Positions 53,215-64,000 are shown, counted from the first letter of the stretch. The stretch is 64,000 nucleotides of DNA from Taudactylus pleione (GCA_031769625.1 JAUIMM010000202.1:8728001-8792000), one strand, 5' to 3'. Numbers and translations are program-made. Notes: generated by a model not told the origin, from the letters alone.

Positions 53215-53775
53215 GTCACACCTTGTTTGTTTTTTCTTTTTTTTTTATCAAAGTTTACTAACTGCCTCATAACGTGTCAATCATTTCCTCACCCCACCCA
53301 TGTATTCTTCCTAGTTCATCCTCCCAACTGTTCACCCCTTACCCTTAGTACTGTGTGTAAGCTTTCACAGGCAAGGCCCTCTTCCATCTTGCTCTTCCCC
53401 TAACACTATGCATATCACCAGTGCTCCATCTCTTTGTATTCCTTTCCTCCCCATCACTGTTTGCTTGCCCATACATTAGTTAGTTCAGCACTCAATCATC
53501 CTGTACCTGTCATCCTCCACTCCACCCCCTGAGACTTACCACTGTGTGACTTCTAACAGTAGTAAGTTACCCTACCCTGCCTCTGTTACTTATACTCCCT
53601 AATCTGTATTGTTATATTAGTGTTTTGTACTTCGGCTACGGTTAGCAGTTAAGTATTGTCTGTATGCTCTGTAATTCTGTTATATTGAATGGCAATGTTA
53701 ATATGTTTGTTTACAGCCTTTTATGGTGCTGTGTTCACTGATGCCTTAAAAATAAAAGCTAATATTATTAATAAA
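53215..53775 (+). mobile_element. L2-like LINE 3' UTR nested in the Tc1-type element
   Basis: The pyrimidine-rich L2 3' UTR includes TGTGTAAGCTTTCACAGGCA and ends with CAGCCTTTTATGGTGCTGTG and AATAAAAGCTAATATTATTA. AACGTT occurs at both junctions (AAAAACGTTGCC on the left, AAACGTTTTATC on the right), a possible target duplication. The host Tc1 sequence resumes with CTGCTGTGACATTCAGG. Confidence 0.72.
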
Positions 53776-54318
53776 CGTTTTATCTGCTGTGACATTCAGG
53801 TGGTATGATCAGAATTTAGTGTAAACAACAATAATCCATGTATCCATCCCGGCTTGTGTCATCTGATCGTGGTGGTGGTGGTATAATAGTGTGGGGAATG
53901 TTTCTTGGCACATATTAGGCCCATTAATAACTCAGTATTTAGTGCTTCCCATGGCATCCCTTTATGGCTCATGTTCTAATGGCTACTTCTAGCAGGATCC
54001 CGCGCCATGTCACAGGGCACACATCTCAAGCTGCTGCAACAAACATGATAATAAGTTCAGTGTACTCCAATGGCCCCCAGAGTCACAATATCCAATAGTA
54101 TGAGCACCTTTGATAAGAGGTGGAACGGGAGATATGCAACATGAATGGCTACTGACAAATCTGTAATGCTAATATATCAACATGGAGCAGAATAACTAAG
54201 GAATATTTCCAGCATCTTGTTGAATACATGCCACAGAGAATTCAGTATGCCCTGAGGAGTAAGAGGAGTTCTACACAATACTAGAAAGGGTTACCTAATA
54301 AAGTGACCCCTGAATGTA

Positions 54319-55031
54319 GTATTAGTGCATACAGTTGTGCAGAATATTATTTGTTACAGTCACACATTTTTCTATCGACTTTTTGACCGTCCCCATTACA
54401 TCTGATAGATGGCTACGATTTTATTTCTATATATCGGCCCTGTAGTTTTCATCTAATTAGGTAGCCTGTTTGGCTGTTCACAAATCATTGGAACCATAAT
54501 TGCAAATAACATTGATCCTGGTTCTCTAATGTTTAGTTGTAACGTGTTTTACAGATGATGCCTAAATATGGTCCCAAGCACCCTGAATAATAAAAATGTC
54601 CATACCTTAATTTTATTTCTTAGTTCACTAGTAATAGTTTTCTTTGGAGGGAAAAGCAAACAAGACCCACCCTAAACAGCATGCTGACTTATTTACTCAT
54701 TTTAGGTCAGGTCATATGAGTCCAGAATCTGTAGATCTCATTCCCAATCTTTCTGGCATGAGGATTGCGAAAATAACTTTAACATATACAATACATATTT
54801 ATTTAGTGTGTCCATGTATCATCTGTAAATTAAATGATTATATAAACTTGTGGTTAAAGATGTTTACATTTTACTACAATTGTTCTCAAAAGACATCCTG
54901 ACAAATGTGTCTGTTGTACATTTCATGGATCACATGTCAGTACGTCTCCTAAAGGCTCTCTCTACAAGGACATTTTTTGCCTTACTAAGAACAAATGCTG
55001 TAAGCCTTTTGTTTCCTCATGTCATGTCTAA
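54319..55031. other. intronic sequence, unassigned
   Basis: Nothing recognised. Confidence 0.45.
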
Positions 55032-55536
55032 AGCTGAGTACACACTGGCCGATATATTGGCTGATCAATTGATCGGCCAATATATCATGCCCCGTTGGCC
55101 AGTGTGTACAGACAATATGCCTGTGAACGTCGTTCAGACATATCACATTGGCTGTGCTGCACAGCCAATGAACAGATATGTCTGCAACAGCAGCCCAGCA
55201 CACCCTGCACTGGGAAACTGTCCGTGGCTGCTAAAGCAGCAGCCCGAGCAGTCTCCTATGCCAAAGCGGGGAGCGATCACTCTGATAGGGCCCCCCATTG
55301 GCTCTGCGCCGGGCTGAGGGGCACACAGCGCCCCCCTCCCCAGCGCCGCAAATTAGTTTCCCCCCCGAACGGGGCGTGGCCACGCCTCCCGCTATTAGGC
55401 CACACCCCCTACCCGGCCACCGGGACCCGCTGCAGCATGCAGATAATGGTCGTTCAGTGTGTATGAACGACCATCATCTGCAGATATATCTGCAGATCAC
55501 TCGATCTGCAGATATCTGTCAGGTGTCTACCCACCT
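55032..55536. mobile_element. AGCTGAGTACACAC-ended MITE with TAA target duplication
   Basis: The left end AGCTGAGTACACACTGGCCG and the right end CAGGTGTCTACCCACCT are inverted. TAA flanks both (55029-55031, 55537-55539). Strong hairpins: GGCCGATATATTGGCTGATC and AATTGATCGGCCAATATATC; CATCTGCAGATATATCTGCAG. GC-rich centre. Confidence 0.75.
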
Positions 55537-55648
55537 TAAGAGTGTGGAAAATAAGGCTGGTGATGTACAGTAGGAGCTTATATATATTAAATCATCAAAG
55601 CACTTTAAACACAATAGAACCTCCAAAAAAAACTAGATTTAGGCCTGA

Positions 55649-57362
55649 AGGTGCCTACACACTATGAGATGTGCTCACGATGTGATATCGTGAGCAATTT
55701 CACTTGAACTCTTCCCGGCAGCTCCCTGACACTCCAGGACACAATGTGCAACAAAAGCTGCACGATTTGTCACAAGATCTATCGTGCACGATCTAAAGAT
55801 TTGCTGATCTTTAGATCGTGCAGGATAGCAGACAGATGCTTGCACGGATCAGGGATATCCGTGATGGATGCATAGGTCTGTAAAAACATAAACACAGATG
55901 CACGGATGGGATCACTGAGACCCGTCCGTACTGCTGAGTTTAAAAAATGAAAACCTGTGTTAACGAAAAAAAACAAACCAAACACCTGTGTGGCCCCTCC
56001 CCCAAAAGCTCAACCAGCCCCAAGCTTTAGTGATCCAGTGCTGGTTGTGCAAAGTACGGGGGATAAATGACATAACCTTAAGTTACCTTTGCGGTTCTCA
56101 CCATTGACTTCAATGGTGACAACCGTTCATTGGCTGAGAGGCGGAAGGCTCGCCTTTCTCAGCCAATGAACGCTTAGCGGCAGAGTTGCCATAGTGAAAT
56201 CCTGCCGCTGAACTCCCATTCGGAAGTACCGTCCTTATAGGATGGTACTAAAGTCTGTGGGTCCGCGAAATTCATGTTTTTATTTTAGCAAGACCCCACG
56301 AAGAGGACCTGAACTTTGCATAGGAGACTGTGAGTATGGATATTTTTTTTTTTTTTTACAGGTACCCTATGGATTCAACTGGACAAAGGGACGTGATGGG
56401 CTTCAGGGATACATAGGTGAGTATGTGTACATGTGTGAGTGCATGTATATTTAATAAACTTTGCATGGTGTGTGTGTGTGTCCTGTGTTTATTTTAATAT
56501 TGCTTTTGATTTGGAACTACAGGTACCAGCAGGCCCGTAATGCCCCGCATGCTGGTACTTGTGGTTCTCCAAGTACCAGCATGCAGGGTAGGCTTGCTCG
56601 GACCTGTAGTTCCACAGCAAAAGACAATATTATCTCTTCTATTTTTTTACACCACACTACACTATCAACCGGGCACCCACCGCTCCAGGGGTGCCGGGGA
56701 TGTCCCGAGATCCCCGGCCTGGGCTGACTAGCAGTCAGGATCAATGCTTCGGCTGGGGGACCTGGTGATAGGGTTGCCCTGGCTGTGGCATTAGCCCCCT
56801 GCTAGAAAAAGTCCGGTTGCTGGTTCTGGAAAATACAGGGGCACCCTATTAATTCCCCCCCTGTATTTCCAGAACCAGGACCAGATCAGAACCCGGTGCT
56901 GGTTGCGCTAAATACGGAGGACGCTTACATCGTTTGTCCCCCGTATTTTGCACAACCAGCAGTGGGTCACTTAAAACCCGGGGCTGGTTGCTCTTTTGGG
57001 GAGAGGGGCCATACCGTTGTTTTTGTTTTTTCACATCAAGGATCCATCCATGCATCAGTGTCCTCATGCTTGCAGCATGGATCTCCCTGATCCATGCCTG
57101 CAAGAATCGTATGCGGATCCGAACAACATATCATACAGGCATAAACACTGTACGATATGCCGCCGGATCGTGTACGAGATTTCTCAGATCTTGCCTGCTG
57201 TAGGCAAGATCTGAAGATGCGATGTACGACCTACGGCTTTGCGCATCGGCATCTTGATCGTGAGTGGACACTCACGATTTTGACATATTTTACACTGTTT
57301 GTCGTTCCTATGCGCCGAAATCGGGCGAATCGTGTAAAATATTGTGTAGTGTGAAGGCACCT
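55649..57362. mobile_element. AGGTGCC-ended 1.7-kb element
   Basis: The left end AGGTGCCTACACACTATGAG and the right end TTGTGTAGTGTGAAGGCACC are inverted. Flanks are TGA and TTA. Subterminal hairpins include TCGTGCACGATCTAAAGATT and AGATCTTGCCTGCTGTAGGC. Longer than its relatives and probably carries other repeats inside (56083-56215 palindrome, 56517-56612 palindrome). No transposase was recognised. Confidence 0.55.
56083..56215. repeat. internal palindrome (GTTCATTGGCTGAG)
   Basis: AACCGTTCATTGGCTGAGAG pairs with TTTCTCAGCCAATGAACGCT, about 20 bp apart, giving a strong hairpin. Confidence 0.75.
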
Positions 57363-57453
57363 TTAGTCTGCAGCAACATGTATATATGCCACTTTTAGCT
57401 GCAAAATGCTATGGGACATTTAGAAATTGATTCCAGGGAAGTACCATAAATAA

Positions 57454-57776
57454 TGCTGGACATGCACGATACAATTATCTGTCAGACAGCTGTCCAATCT
57501 GGCTGGTTGGAATGACAACCTGATAATGTATGGGAGCAAATGACATTCAACCATGTGGTCCCAAACAGTGGAAAACTGACAAAAACGGTTATTCAAATTG
57601 ATTAAATTAGTTTGATTTATTCAATTTGTCAGAACGACCATTTTTGTCTGTTTTCCAGTGTTTGTGAATAAATGGTGGATTATCATTTGCTCCCATACAT
57701 TGCCAGGTTTTTTTTTTTTCCAACCAACCAGATTGGACAGATGTCTGACAGATAATTGTATAGTGTATGCCCAGCA
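57454..57776. mobile_element. palindromic MITE with TAA target duplication
   Basis: The left arm TGCTGGACATGCACGATACA...CTGTCCAATCTGGCTGGTTG and the right arm CAACCAACCAGATTGGACAG...TATGCCCAGCA pair over about 55 bp. TAA flanks both (57451-57453, 57777-57779). The centre also pairs (AACAGTGGAAAACTGACAAA with TTTGTCTGTTTTCCAGTGTT). Confidence 0.85.
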
Positions 57777-57779
57777 TAA

Positions 57780-58624
57780 GTGACACGAGTTGACTAAAAA
57801 TAAAATGGTGCCTTCACCTCAAAAACATTTTCTTACTTGTGTCCTTTTACTTTTTTTTTTGCTCAGGTAAGCTTTATTTGCAAGTCCTGTGGCTCCATCT
57901 AGTGGATTAAATTATATAGGAAGACTATTGTGGTGTGTTTATTTGAATACTCTACCCAGAATGTCTTTGTGCTTTATTTTCTACTGTTTACATTTATGTA
58001 GGCGTTACTTACCTATATAGATTTTTTTAAGTGTCAAATGCAAATTTGAAAAGTCTATGAAGTGCTATTGCTAGTGCCACACATGACTATAGTAGTGGCC
58101 TAGCTGGTGCCTATACCAGTATTATATTGTATAATATATGTAGCAGCCATAGGCAAAGGTTTTCTTTAGGGGTTCACATTACAAGGCCACAAAAAAAAAA
58201 AAAAAAAAACACCATTACAACATATATAAAGATTTACAAAAGTGATAGATGAGTCCTAAAGGCTTCCCAGTCCTTTTTTCTTTTTTTTTTTTTTTTTTTT
58301 AAGCAGATTAGGTTGATCATTTGTAGTCTGAAGATGAAGACATGTTTTAGAATTTTGTGCTGTTATTTGACTGTGAGAGCAGCGCTAACTGTGGCAGGGT
58401 TCACTCACCAGAGGCCCAGGCTTCAATGGGTATGGAAGCCATTCTTGGGTTCTCCAGTTTGGAGAGAGTCCAGCGTGCAAAAATGGTCTCCTCTGTGTGG
58501 GATGTGGTGGAACATGTGCAGAGGAACAGCACAGTATCCTCACAGTAGGAGAGGGACTGACCCCCTGGTTTACCACTCAAAACATCCTCAAGTGCAACTG
58601 CTTGCCTACTTCTGATATATAGCA
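57780..58624. other. intronic sequence with homopolymer runs
   Basis: A-run at 58190-58208 and T-run at 58276-58300. No genes or element ends recognised. Confidence 0.45.
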
Positions 58625-58763
58625 TATGTATTTATACAGTGCATGGCTCATACAGTATATTGGCAGCATAGCAGTCAGCTTCCACGCCTGACCATAGCAT
58701 CCATGTTTAAACATTCTCTTAGAAGCCAGTGTCCATACATGACCATAACATCTGTCTTCAATA
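58625..58763. repeat. minisatellite, first segment
   Basis: Degenerate units containing CTCATACAGTATATTGGCAG, CCAGTGTCCATACATGACCA and TAGCATCCATG. The same array resumes at 61663. Confidence 0.8.
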
Positions 58764-60401
58764 CCAGGGTCAGATTTGGGAATTTAAAGTGGCCTTAGAA
58801 AATTCTACTAAAGCGGCCCCATGTGCGTGCATCGAAGGTGTGCGGACAAAAAGGGTGTGTGGTCTCGTGTTGAGGGGCGTGGCCTTGTGTGAAATACAAT
58901 GCTTGTGAGCCAATTCCCCCCCCCCCCCCCACCCCACCCGTTTTCGGCATGCTGGGGACATGCCCACTGCTCTAGGAGCCGATGGGCATGCCCCCAGTAC
59001 CTCTCTCCAGTGAATAAACAGAACAAGCATGTGAATGCAGTGTTCTCCCCCCAAAAATTTTATAGCCGGCATCTAGAAGTAGCCGGGTGAGGGCCTTCGC
59101 AATAATAAATGTTTTATATCCTGACATTATAATGATTTAAACTTGAAATAATATATATATTAATTCTCCTCTTCTTAGAGGCCCAGATACAGGCCCCACT
59201 TGCTGGCACCAAAGAATTTATTTTTGATACAGCCCTCGGATACAGGCCCCACTTGAAGGCTACACAGAATATATATTTTATACAGCTCCACAGATGCTTT
59301 CCCCACTTTCAGACTCCCAAATACTGTCCCCACAGATTGTTTTCAGCTCCTACACAGAGAGAGTGGACGCAGGTCTACTCTCTTTAATCGGTTCAGGCGA
59401 CTGTTTCTCCTTTGCCCTCCAGCCTGACACTGCGCCTGCACTGTGATGGACAATTTCGCCTCCCTCCCCATTGCCGCTTTCCCTGTCCGGCACCTCCCCC
59501 TGCCCCAATGCCTCGGCCCCTGCCCTACACCTCCCCCTGCCCCAATGCGCCACGTCCCGTCATCCGGAACCCTAACTAGCGTGTCCTTACTGCCGGCAGA
59601 CATGGAGCATCCATGGCAACAAGAACACGTTGAGAGTGACCGGGCAACAGGGGATGCGGCGCATTGCGGTGTGGGGGGGGGGGGGGAGGAGTGCCTGGTA
59701 GGGGACACAGCATTAGGGCGGGGGAGAGTGCTAGGCAGGGGTCGCGGGGTTGGGGCAGGGGGAAGTGCCGGGCAGTAGCTGTTTCTTGCCGGGTGAGGCG
59801 TCCACAACAAACAGCCTGGGAAGAACACTGGAATGAGCATTTTCATACCTATATGATTTCTCTGCAATTGGGAACCCCTGAAGAAATTGATCCTTCATGG
59901 ACAGGCAGCGTCTTGAGTCAGTTTTCACTATTCATGCAGGATATAAAATGGTATGGAAGCCATCTGTTTCTGTAGGAATAAAACCAATTTCATCAACCTG
60001 TAGTGGCTATAACATTAATGTTCAATAAAGGAAGAGAAAGGGTACCATGAGATGCTGGAGGTCTGGAAGGTGAGTATGGGGGGACTGCTGTTCTTGGTAC
60101 AGCTCACTACAGCCCATTTTGTCAGTACAGACTGGTAAAAAATGGTACTGTACGGCCAAAACGGCACATTTGGAGGGTACTTTTTTGTTTCTATATTTCA
60201 AAACTAAAAATACGGGACACATTTGGATCCCACCGATGCAGTAAACCTGCACTGCACTCTTACAGGTCGTGTATATCCACTTTAGTTTACACCAACCAAA
60301 ACACCTGGCAGACCACACACAGACTGTAGCAGGGTGTAGATCATGGCGTTAATGATGTAGCATAGGTGAAGGCAACGTTTGGCACACCAGCTGTAGTGGT
60401 A

Positions 60402-60484
60402 CTACACATCCCAGCATGCCCCACAACAGTTTTGCTGCTAGAACAACCAAAATCTGTGGAAAGGCATGCTGGGATGTGCAGTTT
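60402..60484. repeat. inverted repeat of ACTACACATCCCAGCATGCC
   Basis: ACTACACATCCCAGCATGCC is followed 43 bp later by GGCATGCTGGGATGTGCAGT, nearly its reverse complement. Similar arms flank 60866-60929 and 56517-56612. The arm resembles the ZNF143-type ACTACA..TCCCAGCATGC motif. Confidence 0.75.
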
Positions 60485-60511
60485 CACAGCAGCTGAGTGC
60501 CACACATGGGT

Positions 60512-60805
60512 TGGATATGGGATGCGGGGGCTCGGGATCCCGGCCGTCAGAAACCCGACAGCGTCATCCTGCAGGGTTAGGATACCGACACTTGTCAGGC
60601 AGTATCCTAACCCTCTCCCTACCCCTAACCCTCACTTCCTGGTGCCTAAACCTAACCACCCCCTCCCCCTAACCCCAGTACTTAGTCAGGATGCCGGTGA
60701 TCGGGATACTGGCGCTGGAATTCTGACAGGTGTCAGGATTTCTGTGCTGGCATTCTAAACGTTTGCATCTTGACTGTCAGGATATTGACCGCATCCCCCC
60801 ACACA
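60512..60805. mobile_element. TIR element with CTAACCC-like core
   Basis: Left GGGATGCGGGGGCTCGGGAT and CCCGGCCGTCAGAAACCC; right GACTGTCAGGATATTGACCG and CATCCCC. The core (60596-60680) is degenerate CCTAACCCTCACC units. Third member of the family at 2847 and 34308. Confidence 0.6.
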
Positions 60806-60865
60806 TTGCCTTCCCCTGATTTAGAATACTCAGCTTAGGCAACATGTGTCTCTCTATCTGCAATG

Positions 60866-60929
60866 GAACTACAAGTCCAGCCATGCCCTGGATAGCACTT
60901 TTAAAAGTGTGCAGGGACTTGTAGTTCCA
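60866..60929. repeat. inverted repeat of GGAACTACAAGTCC
   Basis: GGAACTACAAGTCCAGCCAT pairs with GCAGGGACTTGTAGTTCC across a short AT spacer with CTTTTAAAAG. Confidence 0.75.
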
Positions 60930-61264
60930 TAACAGGGAAGCTAGACATGTGACACTGCCTTACTTCATTCATCACATCATCCTGCTCAGACTCCTCATCC
61001 TCTGTAAGCAGAATCCTCCTCCTCTTCCACCATGTGCTGGTCCTGGGGCAGTGCTGGATGACATGTTGCTGCTGCTGGCTCCTGTCAATGCTCCCGGCCA
61101 GCGTGCATGCCTGGTTGTTGCTAGATCCAAGTTGGAGAATAGACCTCTGACATCACAACCACGTGACAACTGCAGGAGGGCTGGACCGCTACCACGTGGG
61201 TATAGTGGGGGGAATATAAACCTGTGGCGAGTGGACACTTTTGGCTCCTGTTCCTAAAAGATTA

Positions 61265-61372
61265 ATTGGCCAATGTCCTCACAACAGATATATCTTTAGA
61301 TGGCAGTGACGGTTGGTCAGTGTGTATGAACAACCACCATCTGCAGATATATTTTTCAGTGTGTACCCAGCT
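61265..61372. mobile_element. fragment of an AGCTGGGTACACAC-type MITE
   Basis: Right end CAGTGTGTACCCAGCT followed by TAA; inner ATCTGCAGATATATTTTTC. The left end is truncated. Confidence 0.55.
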
Positions 61373-61662
61373 TAATACATGTGGCCCTCACACCCGGGTA
61401 CACAGCGGGCTGTTATAGCTTGGACTCCACATTAAGGCAGACCCCCTCCCCCTGTAGTGGAGAGGGCCAGCCCTGGTGAGTCAGTGTGTACTCGGAGATG
61501 CTCCGGCTTCAGTGACAGCCGCGGCCGCCCTCCACCCCGTGATATTATAACATTACCCAAAGTCAGCCCCAATTCCAGGACCTACAGTAGCCCTAGCGGC
61601 CCCACAGGTGGTGGCCCACCGGGAATCTTCCCGGTACATAAAATGGCCAATCCGCCCCTGGA

Positions 61663-62295
61663 ACTTCATACAGTATACTAAGCAGCCAACATCTATGCCT
61701 GACTATAGCTTCAGTGCTCGTACAGTATACTAGCAGCCAGTGTACATAAATTACCATCGCATCCATGGTTATATATTAGCATCAGTGCTCAAACATTCTA
61801 TTAACAGCCTGTGCCATTACATGACCATATCATCCATGCTCATGCAGTATACTAGCAGCTGGCGCCTATGCCTGGCTATAGCATCAGTGCTCACACAAGA
61901 CCATAGTATCTGTGCTCATACAGTATACTAGCAGCCAACGTCCCTAGCTGACTATAGCAATAGTGTGCATACATTATTATATTAGCAGCATATGTCCACA
62001 CATATCTATAGCAATTGTGTTCATGCAGTATACTAGCAGCTAGTGCCCATGCCTGGCTATAATATCAGTGCTCATACATTATATTAGCAGCCAGTGTCCA
62101 TATATAACCATAGAATCCATGATGCTCATACATTAGCATTAGTGCTTACACATTCTATTAGCAGGCATTGTCCCTACATGACTATAGCATCATTGGCCAT
62201 ATAGTATATTAGCAGCCAGTGTCCATTCGAGACCATAGTATCTGTGCTCATGCAGTATACTAGCAGCCAGCATCCTTGGTCATGTAGTATACTAG
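61663..62295. repeat. minisatellite, second segment
   Basis: About 10 or more degenerate units of roughly 50-65 bp around CATACAGTATACTAGCAGCC, AGTGTCCATACATGACCATA and GCATCAGTGCT. Units lack reading frames. Confidence 0.9.
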
Positions 62296-62625
62296 TTAGG
62301 ATACCCGACGTTGCCCTGGTTGAAAAATGGACATTGAAGTCCATCTGCAGCCTTCATTATTTACATTGTTCTCTCCTATAGCCACAGACTCCAAAGTGCT
62401 GCTCTGCAGTGCCGTCAAAATCACAGAGAAAATGTCGGAGCCCATTTTGCACGTGTGCAGTGGAGATGTCCTTGGGAATAAGGTGCAGCCACTATTTTCC
62501 TGGAGACTATTGCATACGCAGAAGATTCTTGTACCGAGCCAGATTCTACTACGCTGCCAGAGAGAAGGGGACCCACACTGAGTCTGCACACGGGGGCCGT
62601 TCCTCTCTTAAATCGTCCCTGTATA
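62296..62625. mobile_element. TACCCGACGTTGCCCTGG-type insertion splitting the minisatellite
   Basis: The block begins TTAGGATACCCGACGTTGCC, related to the motif at 7978, and ends near CGTCCCTGTATACAG, after which minisatellite units resume. No family could be assigned with confidence. The frames inside are chance. Confidence 0.5.
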
Positions 62626-62835
62626 CAGTATTATAGCATTCATACTAATATAGTATAGTAGCAGCCAGTGTCCATACATGACCATAGCATCTGTGCTCAT
62701 TCAGTACTAGCAGCTAGCATCCATAGCTGACTATAGCATCAATGCTCATAAGGTATACTAGCACCCAGTGTCGATACATGACTATAGTATTTGTGCTGAT
62801 AATGTATATTATACTAACACTAGTGCCAATGCATA
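62626..62835. repeat. minisatellite, third segment
   Basis: Continues the array with ATATAGTATAGTAGCAGCCA, GTGTCCATACATGACCATAG and ATACTAGCACCCAGTGTCG, and then decays. Confidence 0.85.
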
Positions 62836-64000
62836 ATTCTAAAGGTTTGAAATCAGAAGTTTGCCAAAAAGCTTGTTAGATGTTAGATAGATATTTATTG
62901 GAGGTCAGCTAGCAGAAGGCACAAGATCATTGTGTGTCGGTTGCATCTGTGGCAGCCTGCTTATTACCTTATGCTAAAGTGAGTGTCGATTGCAGCTGCA
63001 GTGATGATCACTAGTATCGGGACTTACATCCACTCTATGCTGGGTGCAAAAGATGTGTCTGAAACAGGCGTCCAATCCCATCTGTGCGTCACAAATGAGC
63101 ATGGATCATTCCGTCTGCACACTCATTTTCTGTCTATATGTGTATGCATGGTACAGCGCATGCCCAGTCTGCGATTGCTTTCTATGGTGCATGCCCAGTT
63201 TGCAAAGATCTCTGGGATCCGTCCGCATTTGGGCTTGCATCCTATTCTGGCCCTATATGTGTAAAACATACTTGCCTACCCTCCCTATTTGGCCCGGAAG
63301 CCTCCCGAAAATCGTACGCCGCTCCCGAATGATTTTCATGAAATTTGGTAGGATGATAGACTACATAAAGAAACTTTCATATGTAAAATTTTAGCCCCCA
63401 ACTGATACACAGTGCTCGTGCATCAGGGTTGCAAACATAACAAAAAATGTAAAATTTATGCTTGCAAGGTCAACTAAAACCAATCATAACTTTGCTTCTT
63501 GTGGTAGAACTTTCATGTTGGTCTTGTTTTGAAGCTAAGGGTCCATAGTTTTGCATAAAGAATAGTTTTATATTTAAATATTGACTTTTGGACCTTGAAA
63601 ATCTAAAAAAGTGTGTGTTTAATTTATACACTTAAATACAATCTCTCTTTGGTATGAGTTTCATTTTGGGAAGCCTTTGGGAACAGGAGTAAAAAAAAAT
63701 ATTAAGAACAGCAGTTGAAGCCTTTTTGCACTATCTATGCAACTGGCAAGTTCAGACTTGTCTTGTAGTGTCTCTCCCTGTGTTATAGGGATGGCCATTG
63801 GTGGGTTTCCATTGATGGTCACTAGCTTATGGCACCATCGGTGATTACCATCAATGGTAAATCAACAATCTATGGTGAACCATCGATGGTTTGCACCTCT
63901 GTCTGGCTGTAGCTTCTGCCTTGAGAACTAGTGATACAAGACATGCTTGCCTCTGCGGGGGCAGACAGGATGGCATTGTTGGGGTGTGTGGCAGCGCTTA
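62836..64000. other. unassigned sequence with a transposon end and palindrome cluster
   Basis: CATACTTGCCTACCCTCC near 63270 matches the left end of the MITE at 12325. A group of CCATCGATGG-like palindromes lies at 63793-63893. Between them no gene or clear element is recognised. Confidence 0.4.
63793..63893. repeat. cluster of CCATYGATGG-like palindromes
   Basis: Within 100 bp: CCATTGGTGG, CCATTGATGG, ACCATCGGTG, ACCATCAATGG and ACCATCGATGGT. All are variants of one short palindrome. Confidence 0.7.

Larger units (their letters stand above)
52219..54316. mobile_element. Tc1/mariner-type element with two nested insertions
   Basis: The termini CACTCAGTGGTCACTTTATT and AATAAAGTGACCCCTGAATG are inverted, and TA flanks both (52217-52218 and 54317-54318). 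The internal sequence is a decayed transposase-region relic (e.g. GACTTTGACCACGGAATGGT, GATCGTGGTGGTGGTGGTAT, AAACATGGAGCATCCTG). No frame survives. Removing the two insertions (52351-52845 and about 53215-53775) leaves about 1.04 kb, a normal size for a Tc1-like copy. Confidence 0.82.
58764..61661. mobile_element. CCAGGG(G)-ended 2.9-kb insertion splitting a minisatellite
   Basis: The left end CCAGGGTCAGATTTGGGAAT followed by TTAAAGTGGCC pairs imperfectly with the right end GGCCAATCCGCCCCTGG. The minisatellite stops at the left and resumes at the right. The interior holds other repeats: a TAACCC-core element (60512-60805), ACTACA...CCCAGCATGC palindromes, and a MITE fragment (61265-61372). 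No transposase was recognised, so the whole may be a compound rather than one element. Fragments of the terminus recur at 11800, 34613 and 38690. Confidence 0.5.

Noticed and set aside
59343..59867. 174-aa minus-strand proline-rich frame
   Set aside because: GC-rich stretch with long open frames in several phases and a G-run; no recognisable protein content.

Overview
The window looks like nuclear DNA of an amphibian, most likely a frog (Anura). Three things point there. There are two full-length DIRS-type tyrosine-recombinase retrotransposons, L2- and Tx1/L1-like LINE fragments are dense, and many short inverted-repeat transposons of kinds common in frog genomes are present. No bacterial, viral or organellar gene layout is seen. 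The species cannot be named from the sequence alone.

The only host coding sequence I can support is one 185-bp exon on the + strand (22282-22466). It has a good splice acceptor and donor. Its translation matches the acidic/serine-rich N-terminal stretch of ABR, the BCR-related RhoGEF/RacGAP. The window is therefore best read as one ABR exon with parts of its two flanking introns. Nearly everything else is transposable-element DNA that has accumulated in those introns.

Layout. 1-915: GT/CA-rich minisatellite. 1-13.7 kb: small hAT and PIF/Harbinger-like MITEs, a telomere-like TIR element, two decayed Tx1/L1-like 3' ends in opposite orientation (4.8-6.7 kb minus, 8.6-10.35 kb plus), a degenerate TTAGGG-type block (10.6-11.5 kb) and L2 tails. 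13.75-19.62 kb: DIRS copy 1, heavily damaged. 22.28-22.47 kb: ABR exon. 24.1-29.3 kb: a perfect 280-bp direct duplication, a foldback element, a 3.1-kb L2-like LINE (minus) and an internally deleted Tc1-like element. 30-32.1 kb: Tx1/L1-like LINE (minus). 32-40 kb: several MITEs, an L2 tail and a dispersed LTR-like repeat. 41.0-46.84 kb: DIRS copy 2, inserted into a second copy of that dispersed repeat. 47.4-58 kb: MITEs, a three-level nest (51.2-52.1 kb), and a 2.1-kb Tc1/mariner-type element carrying two later insertions (52.2-54.3 kb). 58.6-62.8 kb: one minisatellite split by two insertions. 62.8-64 kb: mostly unassigned.

The DIRS pair is the most informative system here. Each copy has inverted terminal repeats, and an internal complementary region near the 3' end that matches the two termini joined together, as the circular-intermediate model predicts. 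The proteins are Gag, an RT/RNase H/methyltransferase-like polyprotein, and a tyrosine recombinase (YR) whose frame overlaps the RT frame. Copy 2 keeps open RT/RNase H and YR frames, but has a stop in gag and a 90-bp deletion at the end of the RT polyprotein. Copy 1 has a nearly full-length gag but a broken RT and a broken YR. I saw no host-defence or other novel gene system, and the claims below are limited to what can be read directly.
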